Of a stretch of 64,000 nucleotides of DNA, positions 17,810 to 25,979 are shown piece after piece. The notes beneath the pieces are model-generated. The model searched no databases. It saw only the letters and a program-made list of their open reading frames with translations, and was not told the origin of the DNA. Position numbers and translations under genes: made by a program. The DNA lies in NCBI RefSeq assembly GCF_041103235.1, contig NZ_JBGCUN010000001.1:2170001-2234000 (forward strand). Direction: 5' to 3'. Every line of letters starts with the position of its first letter. Positions within the stretch are counted from its first letter, which is position 1. The DNA comes from Yoonia sp. R2331. Its GTDB lineage: Bacteria; Pseudomonadota; Alphaproteobacteria; Rhodobacterales; Rhodobacteraceae.

Positions 17810-18441
17810 GTCACAGTAATCGTCTCAGCAAATTCAACGCCGACTTCGGGAAACTCTTCGTCCGGGCCGACATCACCAGCGGGGCGGCCATAAAGCAGTT
17901 CTTCGACCAGCGAATAGGCGCGGTCGAGATTGGGCGGAGTGATCGCAGCGGTGCAATCATCGCGCCCGGTGATCTGCACCGGGGCGGCCAGTTGATAGGC
18001 CACGTAGTAGAACGGGTCATAGACGCGGATGTTCAGCGGTGCGGCAGGGTCAGCGATCGTGACGGCGCGGCTGTGCATTTCGCGCACAAGGCCATCTTCG
18101 AACGTCATGGTATGGTCTTGCTTGGGCGCCAGTCCCAGCAAGGTATCGCCCTGCATGACCTCAAGATCGCCTTGGAAATCGGGCGGCCAAGCGGTGACGC
18201 TGGCCGCGAGCGTCTGCACCTCTGCCGGGGTCAGGCGCATGTCACCGTCCAGATCAAGGCCGAGATCAGCGGTGATCAACAGCGAAAAATAGTCGTCATA
18301 GACCCAGGCCAGACGCACCACCGGCGTGCTGCCGGAGAAATCCACAGTGACTTCGGCCCCCACAAAGATATGCGGGTGCGCCAGCGCCGGCGGCGGGGTC
18401 AGTGTCAGGGCCAATGCGGCGATGCAAAGCGGTGTGCGCAT
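17791..18441 (-). CDS. DUF1007 periplasmic metal-transport accessory protein
   Basis: The product has 216 residues. A signal peptide (MRTPLCIAALALTLTPPPALA) is followed directly by HPHIFVGAEVTVDF, the conserved HPHxF opening of DUF1007, which places a histidine at the mature N-terminus. The later block VYDPFYYVAYQLAAPV also fits. The protein is found next to NicO-type permeases and is thought to bind the metal in the periplasm. The overlap with the permease gene supports an operon. Confidence 0.85.
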   Translation of the reverse strand: MRTPLCIAALALTLTPPPALAHPHIFVGAEVTVDFSGSTPVVRLAWVYDDYFSLLITADLGLDLDGDMRLTPAEVQTLAASVTAWPPDFQGDLEVMQGDTLLGLAPKQDHTMTFEDGLVREMHSRAVTIADPAAPLNIRVYDPFYYVAYQLAAPVQITGRDDCTAAITPPNLDRAYSLVEELLYGRPAGDVGPDEEFPEVGVEFAETITVTCAAPL

Positions 18442-18529
18442 ATGTCAGCAGATAGGCCAGCCGGACGGCACTGGCAATGGACAGTCGCAGCGCGCTGCGG
18501 CAACATTCCGCGGAACGAAAGGGAATGTG

Positions 18530-19177
18530 ATGTCGGAGCTGAATAGTCTGATTGGGGATGCACGAGACTTTCTGGGGCAATTGGCCCAGAACAACAGCCG
18601 CGACTGGTGGCAGGACAACAAGGCGACCTATGACGCAAAGTTGAAAACGCCCGCTTTGGCGCTGCTGGACCAGATGCAACCGAAGCTGAAAGCGCTGAGC
18701 GGGCTGGAGGCCGTGCCCAAGCTTTTTCGCCCGCACCGGGATGTGCGGTTTTCCAAGGACAAGACGCCCTACACCACGCATCTGCACATGCTGTGGCGGC
18801 TGGACACAGGCGCGCGGCAGGATGCGGTGTTCTTTTTCGGTGTCGGGCTGGATTACATCACCGCGGGCGCTGGCATGATGGGGTTCGACAAGGCAGTGCT
18901 GGCGGATTGGCGCAAGTTTGTCGATCTGGATACGGATCGGATTGCGGGGGTTGTGACAGGGCTGGAGCGCAAGGGCGTGCATTTTCGCGACCCTGAACTG
19001 AAGCGCGTCCCCCCGCCCTTTGACAAGGACCACGCGGGCGCGCGGCTGTTGCGGATGAAGGGCGTGGTCGGCCATCTGGACCTGCCAGAGTCGGGACCGT
19101 TGGAGGCGCAACTGACCAAGGCCTTCACGACGCTTTGGCCGCTTAATGAGATGTTGATCGGGATCGCTGAAGCCTGA
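18530..19177 (+). CDS. DUF2461 family protein (TIGR02453)
   Basis: The product has 215 residues with the family motifs NSRDWWQDNKATYD, LFRPHRDVRFSKDKTPYTTH and FFFGVGLDYITAGAGM. No function is established for DUF2461. GAAAGGGA precedes the ATG at 18530. A REP element follows its stop. Confidence 0.85.
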   Translation: MSELNSLIGDARDFLGQLAQNNSRDWWQDNKATYDAKLKTPALALLDQMQPKLKALSGLEAVPKLFRPHRDVRFSKDKTPYTTHLHMLWRLDTGARQDAVFFFGVGLDYITAGAGMMGFDKAVLADWRKFVDLDTDRIAGVVTGLERKGVHFRDPELKRVPPPFDKDHAGARLLRMKGVVGHLDLPESGPLEAQLTKAFTTLWPLNEMLIGIAEA

Positions 19178-19184
19178 GCGCGGC

Positions 19185-19206
19185 GCCGGGGTGAACCCCG
19201 GCCTAC
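19185..19206. repeat. REP element
   Basis: GCCGGGGT (19185-19192) and ACCCCGGC (19195-19202) form an 8-bp stem with tail CTAC (19203-19206). It is identical in its core to the copies at 4848, 28643 and 31249. Confidence 0.8.
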
Positions 19207-19238
19207 GGATGTGTTGCTGGTGTCGTGATGGATGGCCG

Positions 19239-19706
19239 TCAGGCGAGGCGGCGGGCGGCGCTGCCCAAAAGACCCCGGCTATAAACCTTGTGAAACGGCA
19301 TCAGCGCGTTGACCATGACGCCCAGCGGCGCGTCCGGTTCCGGCGGTGTCACCGCCGAGCCAAAGAACAGGCAACCGGGCTGATGATAAAGCCACGAGCG
19401 CGTGTAGCCGCGTTTGTCGGACAGCAGGATCTGATGATCCGCGCGATCCTCGACCCGCCAGGCGGCAAAGGTATCAGCGGTACCGGCGGCCAAGGCATCC
19501 ACATCGGCGTCGGTGCTGGACATCCCAACCACGCCAAGGATCAGCCGTTCGGCGCGAAACAGCGGCGTGGTGTAAAACGCGCGGATGCAGGTCGCCAGAT
19601 CCGGGGCCTGCGCATCGGTCATGTAACAATCGGCATAACAGTCATCGCGTTCCGCGTAGCGGTGCAGAAACGCGTCATCGGGCAGTGGGGCTGTGGTCAG
19701 GGTCAT
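19239..19706 (-). CDS. Unknown soluble protein, last gene of a four-gene operon
   Basis: The product has 155 residues and no export signal. It contains two cysteine-tyrosine pairs near the N-terminus (DDCYADCYM) and a beta-rich C-terminal half (HQILLSDKRGYTRSWLYHQPG). It could be a DUF2867-like protein, but I am not sure. The ATG overlaps the stop of the 2OG oxygenase gene by four bases, so it is translated from the same message. Confidence 0.7.
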   Translation of the reverse strand: MTLTTAPLPDDAFLHRYAERDDCYADCYMTDAQAPDLATCIRAFYTTPLFRAERLILGVVGMSSTDADVDALAAGTADTFAAWRVEDRADHQILLSDKRGYTRSWLYHQPGCLFFGSAVTPPEPDAPLGVMVNALMPFHKVYSRGLLGSAARRLA

Positions 19707-20623
19707 GTGCCGGTCGCCTTGAATTTGTTCATCAGGTAGGGTCCGGAACGCACCATACGCTCCCGTATGGTAGAGTCAAGCGGTGCGATTTCGGCGTCCC
19801 AATCAGGCTGATGAAAGAAGGCGAGCGATTGCCGGGCAGGCTGATCTGGGATCGCCACCACGCGGTGCAGCGTGCTGACCCAGCGGTCATTGGTCCAAAG
19901 CGCCATCAGATCGCCGATGTTGATCACAAAGGCCCCCGGCGGTGTTGGCACATCGACCCAGTCACCGGCGATCTGCACCTGCAGCCCGCGCCGGTCGGGT
20001 TGCGGCAGAAGGATTGTCAGGCTGCCGTAGTCGGTATGCGCCCCGGCCCGCTGCTGGTCCTTTTGCGCCGCAGCGCCGGTGGCAGGATAGTGCAGCGCGC
20101 GCAGGGCCGAGATCGGGTTGCCGATAAATGGCGCAAAGAAATCCGCATCGCGGCCCAGCGCCACGGCAAAGACCTGCATGATGCGCGCGGCCAACGTTTC
20201 CATCGCGGCGTAATAGGCCGTCCAGGCGTCCTGAAACCCGGGCAGATCGGGCCAGAGCGTGGGTTGGTAACAGAACTTCAGCGCATCGGCAGGCGCATCA
20301 AGAGGCACCCATAAAGGCCCGCCGTTAAAGGATTCCTTGAGGTCCGGCGGCGTGTCCATACCTTTTGATTTTGCCAATGCTTCGCTGTCGGGGCCAAGCC
20401 AGCCGTAGGGATAGCCCGGATATGGCGCGCGGACCTGTGCTTTGGTTGCAGGGTCTTGCGCAAAGAAGGCGGCAGCGGCGGTCCAGACGTCATCAATCAC
20501 CTGCGGCGCCACACCGTGGCCGGTCAGCACCAGAAAGCCGGTGTCGCGGCAAATCGCGTCAACCTCGCGCGCAGAGGACGGGTCAGCGGCAAAACGGGAC
20601 AGATCGTAGCTGGGAAAGGCCAT
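19703..20623 (-). CDS. 2-oxoglutarate/Fe(II) oxygenase, isopenicillin N synthase family
   Basis: The product has 306 residues. The N-terminal DIOX_N region includes DTGFLVLTGHGV. The C-terminal jelly roll has AGAHTDYGSLTIL (Fe ligands H and D), STLHRVV (second histidine) and RQSLAFF (2OG-binding arginine). It probably hydroxylates or oxidises a small molecule. The ATG at 20623 overlaps the GFA stop by one base (TGATG), so I reject a longer start. The operon order suggests a shared but unknown pathway. Confidence 0.85.
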   Translation of the reverse strand: MAFPSYDLSRFAADPSSAREVDAICRDTGFLVLTGHGVAPQVIDDVWTAAAAFFAQDPATKAQVRAPYPGYPYGWLGPDSEALAKSKGMDTPPDLKESFNGGPLWVPLDAPADALKFCYQPTLWPDLPGFQDAWTAYYAAMETLAARIMQVFAVALGRDADFFAPFIGNPISALRALHYPATGAAAQKDQQRAGAHTDYGSLTILLPQPDRRGLQVQIAGDWVDVPTPPGAFVINIGDLMALWTNDRWVSTLHRVVAIPDQPARQSLAFFHQPDWDAEIAPLDSTIRERMVRSGPYLMNKFKATGT

Positions 20624-21003
20624 CAGTCCATCACATCCATCCCTGCAAGCCGCAGCCAATCGGGGCGGCGGACATCATAGACCGATAGCGTGGGTGCAGG
20701 CAGATCAGCGGGGGCAAGCGCGCCGCCGGGAATCATCACACCGTCGATCTGGTCATTGAGGTACCAGACCGTCACGCCGCAGTCGGGACAGAAGTGGTAG
20801 GTGATCTGTGAGCCTTCATCGCCGGTGCGGGTAAACGCTTTGGAGGTGCCCTGCATGGTGACCGCATCGGACGCAAACCGGGTATTGAGCGAAAACGCAC
20901 TGCCGGTGCGGGTGCGACATGCGTGGCAGTGGCAGACAACTGCGCGCAGGGGATCGCCGCTGGCCTGTGCCGTCAGTTGACCACAGGCGCAGGCGGCGAT
21001 CAT
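20623..21003 (-). CDS. GFA family zinc-binding protein (CENP-V/GFA domain)
   Basis: The product has 126 residues. Its cysteine pattern fits the two-zinc GFA fold: C5 and C7, then C24, C26 and C29 (CHCHAC), then C72 and C75 (CPDC). The family includes glutathione-dependent formaldehyde-activating enzyme, but most members have no proven activity. It overlaps its neighbours on both sides. Confidence 0.85.
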   Translation of the reverse strand: MIAACACGQLTAQASGDPLRAVVCHCHACRTRTGSAFSLNTRFASDAVTMQGTSKAFTRTGDEGSQITYHFCPDCGVTVWYLNDQIDGVMIPGGALAPADLPAPTLSVYDVRRPDWLRLAGMDVMD

Positions 21004-21884
21004 CCCAGCACCTCGCGCCAGGAGTGTTTGGGATCAAAGCCCAGAAGCGTACGAGCCTTGGTGATGTCATAGAATGTCTCGTCCGGGCCAAGGGCGCGCT
21101 TGACGGGCACATCGGCATAGTGATCGGCGATGATCTGATCGGTGGTCACGCCCACAGACATATCGGGATTGGCGACGTTGAAGACCTGATAGCCCAGCCC
21201 ATCGGTTGCAAGGCAGCGGTCAACCATATGACCCAGATCGCGCGCGTCGATATAGCCAAAGATATTCCGCCTGCGGCTGGCGGGATCGGACATGAAGGCT
21301 GGAAAATTCTCAGCGTATTCATGAGGTTCAATCACGTTGTTGATGCGCAACCCATAGATATCCGCCCCGGTTCGGGCGTGAAATGAACGGCCCGTCGCCT
21401 CGTTACAGACCTTGGACATCGCATAGCTGTCGTGGGGCACGGTCGGGTGTTCTTCGTCGACGGGGATATAGCTTGGCTTGACCACGCCATCGGCAAAACA
21501 GACGCCATATGTCGTCTCAGAGCTGGCAAAGATGATCTTGGGCACGCCCAGTTTGGTCGCGGCCTCAATGACGTTGTAGGCGGAGGTTGTGTTTTGCCGA
21601 AAGCATTCCCCATCGGTGCCGATCATCACCCGCGGGACGGCGGCGAAATGCACAACGGCATCGTAGCGCGGCACCCCGGTTCCGGCGTCGAGTTCGGGAA
21701 AGTCGGTGAATTGCGACATCGCGCCGATCACTTGCCCGGCATCGCACAGATCCACCAGCAGTTCGGCGCAATCAAGGCCCGATGGCACCTGATCCACATT
21801 CAGGACCTGATGGCCCTGTTCCATGAGGTAAGTAATGGCGTGACGGCCCGCTTTGCCGCTGCCGCCGGTGAAAAATACACGCAT
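21000..21884 (-). CDS. NAD(P)-dependent epimerase/dehydratase (extended SDR)
   Basis: The product has 294 residues. TGGSGKAG at 6-13 is the Rossmann glycine motif, ASSETTYG supplies the serine/threonine region and DSYAMSK the catalytic YxxxK. It is a sugar-nucleotide-type epimerase or dehydratase. It is the first gene of the compact four-gene operon (SDR, GFA, 2OG oxygenase, unknown), each overlapping the next. The combined content hints at a small-molecule modification pathway. Confidence 0.85.
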   Translation of the reverse strand: MRVFFTGGSGKAGRHAITYLMEQGHQVLNVDQVPSGLDCAELLVDLCDAGQVIGAMSQFTDFPELDAGTGVPRYDAVVHFAAVPRVMIGTDGECFRQNTTSAYNVIEAATKLGVPKIIFASSETTYGVCFADGVVKPSYIPVDEEHPTVPHDSYAMSKVCNEATGRSFHARTGADIYGLRINNVIEPHEYAENFPAFMSDPASRRRNIFGYIDARDLGHMVDRCLATDGLGYQVFNVANPDMSVGVTTDQIIADHYADVPVKRALGPDETFYDITKARTLLGFDPKHSWREVLG

Positions 21885-21982
21885 CTGGCGCTCCGCTGTT
21901 GTTCTGGGCTAGCCTAGTGGCGTCAGGCGCATGTGCAAGCGCCCGCAGCCGGGATCGTCCATCCCCACCAAAGGAGAACCGC

Positions 21983-23269
21983 ATGAAGACCTTGACATCA
22001 TTGGCATTGACTGCGGCGTTGGCTGCCGGGACGGCCGCGGCGCAGAACCGGATCGACACGATCCGACCCGATGCCCCTGCGCTTGCTGATTATGGCGAGA
22101 TGGCCGTGGGTGTGACCACACGGGTGTTCACGATGACGGATCAGGTCGATGTGGTGAACACCGGACCAGAGGGCGAGATTGCACGCGCTGACAGACCGCT
22201 GACAGTGGAAATCTGGTATCCGGCATTGGACAACACGGTGCCCGGCGGCCAGCACGAAGCGGTGATCCGCGATGGGACCACAACGGTGATGCTGGAAGGC
22301 TACGCCACGCGCGGAGCGGTGCCTGCGACCCAAGGGAGCTATCCGTTGGTGATCCTGAGCCACGGCTACCCCGGCAACCGCTGGCTGATGGGCTGGCTGG
22401 GCGAGAATCTGGCGTCCAAGGGATACGTTGTGGTCAGCATCGACCACAAAGACAGCACATATTCCGATCAGGCGGCGTTTGGGTCCACGTTGGTGAACCG
22501 GCCGTGGGACCAGCGTTATGTGATCGACCGCATGGCGGCATTGAAGGACGAGATCGGCGCGATTACCGATGCCGAAAACGCCGCTGTGGTGGGCTATTCT
22601 ATGGGCGGCTATGGCGCGCTGATCTATGCGGGTGCCGGTGTCACGCAACTGGCCACCGCCTATGAATGGGGCGCGCCGCAGGGGCTGCTGGAGCGCAACA
22701 TGATGGGCACCACCGAACATCAGAGCCTACGCGATGACCGCGTCAAAGCCTTTGTGGCCTTTGGTCCGTGGGGCAACAATGCGGGGTTCTGGGACGCCTC
22801 TGGTCTGTCGGACATCCACACGCCACTGATGCTGATCGCAGGCGAGGTGGACGATGTGTCAGGGTATGAGGCAATCCGGGGCATCTTTGACGGAGCCACC
22901 GGCATCACGCGGCATCTGCTGACGTTTGAGGCGGCCAACCACAACGCAGGCGCGCCGATGCCCGCCCCTGCCGAAAGCTATGCGGTCAATGAGACGCTGG
23001 GCTGGGCGCCGTTTGAGCATTACGCCGATGCGGTGTGGGACAATGTGCGGATGAACAATGTCAGCGCGCATTTTGTCACCGCCTATCTGGATCTGCATTT
23101 GAAAGGCGACACCGAAAAGGCCGACTACCTGATGCTGCAGCCTAATGCCGCTGATGGTGTCTGGGCCGTCGATGACGATGGCGCATTTACCGAGGATCAC
23201 ACCTATTGGACAGGCTTTGGCAACCGCACGGCGGCGGGGCTGCGGTTTGAGACAAAACAGGCGGAATAG
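21983..23269 (+). CDS. Exported alpha/beta hydrolase (dienelactone-hydrolase/PAF-acetylhydrolase type)
   Basis: The product has 428 residues with a signal peptide (MKTLTSLALTAALAAGTAAA). Hydrolase motifs follow: LVILSHGYPGNR (oxyanion region), VVGYSMGGYGAL (nucleophile serine in GxSxG) and ANHNAG near the end as the histidine region. Acidic residues near LIAGEVDD fit the third member of the triad. It probably cleaves esters in the periplasm. AAGGAG precedes the ATG at 21983. Confidence 0.85.
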   Translation: MKTLTSLALTAALAAGTAAAQNRIDTIRPDAPALADYGEMAVGVTTRVFTMTDQVDVVNTGPEGEIARADRPLTVEIWYPALDNTVPGGQHEAVIRDGTTTVMLEGYATRGAVPATQGSYPLVILSHGYPGNRWLMGWLGENLASKGYVVVSIDHKDSTYSDQAAFGSTLVNRPWDQRYVIDRMAALKDEIGAITDAENAAVVGYSMGGYGALIYAGAGVTQLATAYEWGAPQGLLERNMMGTTEHQSLRDDRVKAFVAFGPWGNNAGFWDASGLSDIHTPLMLIAGEVDDVSGYEAIRGIFDGATGITRHLLTFEAANHNAGAPMPAPAESYAVNETLGWAPFEHYADAVWDNVRMNNVSAHFVTAYLDLHLKGDTEKADYLMLQPNAADGVWAVDDDGAFTEDHTYWTGFGNRTAAGLRFETKQAE

Positions 23270-23488
23270 GCTGGTGGCGTGATGCGGCACCTCACACACG
23301 GGCCGCATCATCACCAAACATGGATACCAGCAAGTACTAACAGTCAACTTGTAACGGGCTGCGACGACACCGAGGTGTCGCCGCGGTCGTCAACGACCAA
23401 ACATAACACTCGTCACCCTCACTACACCCATAGGTTTATCGAAGGCCTTACCTGAAGGCACCTTGTCTCTTTAGACAGGTTTTGATGT
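23270..23488. other. Intergenic region, no gene seen
   Basis: A short hairpin CGACACC/GGTGTCG near 23366-23381 is the only clear structure. I see no supported coding sequence. Confidence 0.35.
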
Positions 23489-23662
23489 TTATTTTCGCGG
23501 TCTTGGCGACAGAGGCCCCTGTGGCACCCCGCTTTGTTTCGCCCCTGCCAACAGTGCCACAATCAGGCCCGAATCGGGACGATTGTCCGGGACACCGGAT
23601 TCGCCGTGGGGCTGGATTGCCGTAAACGTCACCCGAGCCGATACCAGATCAATCTGCCCCAC
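23489..23662 (-). CDS. Small ORF in frame with, and just after, the large exported protein
   Basis: A GTG at 23662 opens 57 codons ending at TAA (23489-23491). It is in the same frame as the large gene upstream, only five codons past its TGA. AGGCGG lies before the GTG. The translation (with VTFTAIQPHGE and GLIVALLAGAKQSG) looks more protein-like than random sequence. It may be a separate small gene, or the C-terminus of the large protein cut by a nonsense change or reached by readthrough. Confidence 0.35.
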   Translation of the reverse strand: MGQIDLVSARVTFTAIQPHGESGVPDNRPDSGLIVALLAGAKQSGVPQGPLSPRPRK

Positions 23663-23677
23663 CGCAGGTCCGCCTGA

Positions 23678-25822
23678 TCAGTAGCGGCAAGTACAGGCGT
23701 TGGACGCGGCTTCCATCTGGCGGAGGGCCGCGCCGTAGCTTTCGTCGAGCGCGTCATAACGGGCCAGCAGTGCGCGGGTGTAGGGTTCTGCCTCCATCCA
23801 GGCTTTGATGTTGTCGGCGCGCCCTTGAAGCTCCAACAGAATCCACATGTCGACCACTGATATCTCTGCCTGCGCGGTGACCATCACGCCACCAAGAAAG
23901 GACGGTGCCCGCAGAAGGTTTTTCGCGCCGGAAGATACTTTCAGGATTTCGGCGGTTTGTTCCAGAACCGTCGCGGACACAAGGCCCAGTTCTGTCAGCG
24001 CCCATCCGAAGCCGTTCTGGGAAAATTCATGGAGCACACGTTCAAAAATGTTGGACCCGACGCGGGGTTTTTCCGCAGAGCCACCGACGCCAAGAACCGT
24101 ACGCAGGGTCGGCGGGAGCCAGCCCGAAAAGCCCCTGAGCCTGTCCTCGACTATCTTTTCGTTGAAGGTCACCATTTCGGCCACGCCCAGATATGTGCTT
24201 TGTATCTCGGCACGGTTGCGTCGCAGGTCGTCCAGCAGCGCGCGGGCCGCCGCAATGTCGTCGGTCAGGGCTTGATCCGCGGTGCAGCTTTGCAGGCCAC
24301 GCGCGCGGGTGCTGAGCGTATCAAAGCGGGCAAACACGCTGGGGGCGGCGCGGGCCTGCGCAAAGAGCCAGGCATCAAGACCCTTGTTGGACGCCAGCGT
24401 GTTGGTGAGGATTTCAACCCGGCTCGTTAGGGCTGGATCTGCATCGTCATCGTCGCGCGGGCCGGGGAACAGCCGCTTGCCCGGTAGATCCGCGACAGGT
24501 TGCAGCGCGCCTGCGGCGATGGCCTGCAGCTCTGACGCGGGCAGCATCTGCGCCAGCTCATTGCGGAGTGCTGCGTCGCAGTTGCGGACGTGGACCGTGC
24601 CAAAGCTGCGACCCGCATTGACCCAAGTGCCGGTCACAGGGTCAAGCGCGCGGGCGCGCATGGTGATCCGGGAGGCAATGGATTGATGCCCCGCAACCGG
24701 TTGAATGGCATAGGAAAACCCAAAGTTGAACCGCCCGCCGGACCCCGATGCGCGGCAAACGACCGTCAGCGGCCCGGTGTTCTGGCAAGACTGCGCGCCC
24801 AACAAGACAAGCGGATGTGTGGTGCGGAACGTCGCCTCTACTTCGGTAAAGGGGCGGCTGCCGACATCCTCCAGCGTGGCGGTCAAGTCATGCTGCACCA
24901 CCATTGGGTTCGTGTCGGGTGAAGCGGCATAGGGCCGCGCCGCAGTCGCAGGCCCTACGTCAATGCTGGCCCGCCCGATGAGGTCGCCGGCATTCAGTTC
25001 CAGATCAAGGATCACCGGGGTGCCGCTGATGTCCAGCACATGCCGTCCCGCGCGGGCGCCCGGCCAGAAGGTCAGGTCAACCTCCAGATAATCCTGTCCT
25101 GCCGGGTCACGCGCCACACGCGGTGGGCTGACCTCGATTCCGGTCGTGTCCCCCAGCAAGGTTGCGGTCTGGAACCCCCACAAGTCTCGCCCGGTGATCC
25201 GCACCGTGACCCAGGGGCGCTGATCGGGGAATGGTTGATCCAGTGACCAGGCGGGCAAGCTGGCGTCAAAAACCATTTTGACGTGCCGGTCCGAGACCCT
25301 TTCGCTGGCCCGCATATGCGACAGGCCGGATGGGTTCAAAACGGTGACACGCTGCACCAACGGCACGATGCGCTGCCATGTGGATTGCCCGGCAGTGTCA
25401 TTGTACTGCCATTGCCCGGTCATCGTGTTCGGCCCCGACATGCTGACCGCTTCAGTGCCGCCCCAATGGCCGTGCAGCCCATGGGCATGGGTGATGTCCA
25501 TCTGAGCCCCTGCCGGGTTGGCTTGCACCCCGCGCACAAAATAGGACCCGCCCCCGGCGATCAGGTAGTTCAGGTTGAGATGTCCGCGCTGCACGACGGT
25601 CCCGAACTGACAGTTTGCCATCCGGTCGCCGTCACACCGTTCAACCCGGTCATGGAACACGGTGACCCGCAATTCGGACGGGGTGTCTTCGTCCTGCACA
25701 TCGTGCCAGCGGACGGCCCAGTTGCCCTCGACCGGGTATCTGATCGGCGCGCTGTCCTGCGCCGCAAGGCCACTTGCCCAGACCAGCGCGACGAATGTCA
25801 TGTAGATGAATGAATGTCGCAC
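23678..25822 (-). CDS. Large exported orphan protein
   Basis: The product has 714 residues from a GTG at 25822 (GGGGA eight bases upstream), which gives a signal peptide ending in SGLAAQ. An ATG at 25801 is the alternative but leaves no basic n-region. Residues about 20-160 form a beta-rich domain with glycine and aromatic residues. Beta-sandwich regions follow (about 160-420, IPT- or Ig-like by pattern). The C-terminal third is helical with several cysteines, ending in CTCRY. I do not recognise the whole protein. It is divergent from parE. Confidence 0.7.
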   Translation of the reverse strand: MRHSFIYMTFVALVWASGLAAQDSAPIRYPVEGNWAVRWHDVQDEDTPSELRVTVFHDRVERCDGDRMANCQFGTVVQRGHLNLNYLIAGGGSYFVRGVQANPAGAQMDITHAHGLHGHWGGTEAVSMSGPNTMTGQWQYNDTAGQSTWQRIVPLVQRVTVLNPSGLSHMRASERVSDRHVKMVFDASLPAWSLDQPFPDQRPWVTVRITGRDLWGFQTATLLGDTTGIEVSPPRVARDPAGQDYLEVDLTFWPGARAGRHVLDISGTPVILDLELNAGDLIGRASIDVGPATAARPYAASPDTNPMVVQHDLTATLEDVGSRPFTEVEATFRTTHPLVLLGAQSCQNTGPLTVVCRASGSGGRFNFGFSYAIQPVAGHQSIASRITMRARALDPVTGTWVNAGRSFGTVHVRNCDAALRNELAQMLPASELQAIAAGALQPVADLPGKRLFPGPRDDDDADPALTSRVEILTNTLASNKGLDAWLFAQARAAPSVFARFDTLSTRARGLQSCTADQALTDDIAAARALLDDLRRNRAEIQSTYLGVAEMVTFNEKIVEDRLRGFSGWLPPTLRTVLGVGGSAEKPRVGSNIFERVLHEFSQNGFGWALTELGLVSATVLEQTAEILKVSSGAKNLLRAPSFLGGVMVTAQAEISVVDMWILLELQGRADNIKAWMEAEPYTRALLARYDALDESYGAALRQMEAASNACTCRY

Positions 25823-25979
25823 CACCGTCCCCAATACGCTGACTTGAATGAACCCGAGTGTATGCCCTGAGCGCCGCAGGTCAATCGGGGCGGTGTGGAA
25901 CCGGATAGCGATTGCCCTGCCCCGCTTGCTCTGCGATGATGCGACACGCCAAGAAACAACAGCTAAAAAGAGCAGCGAC

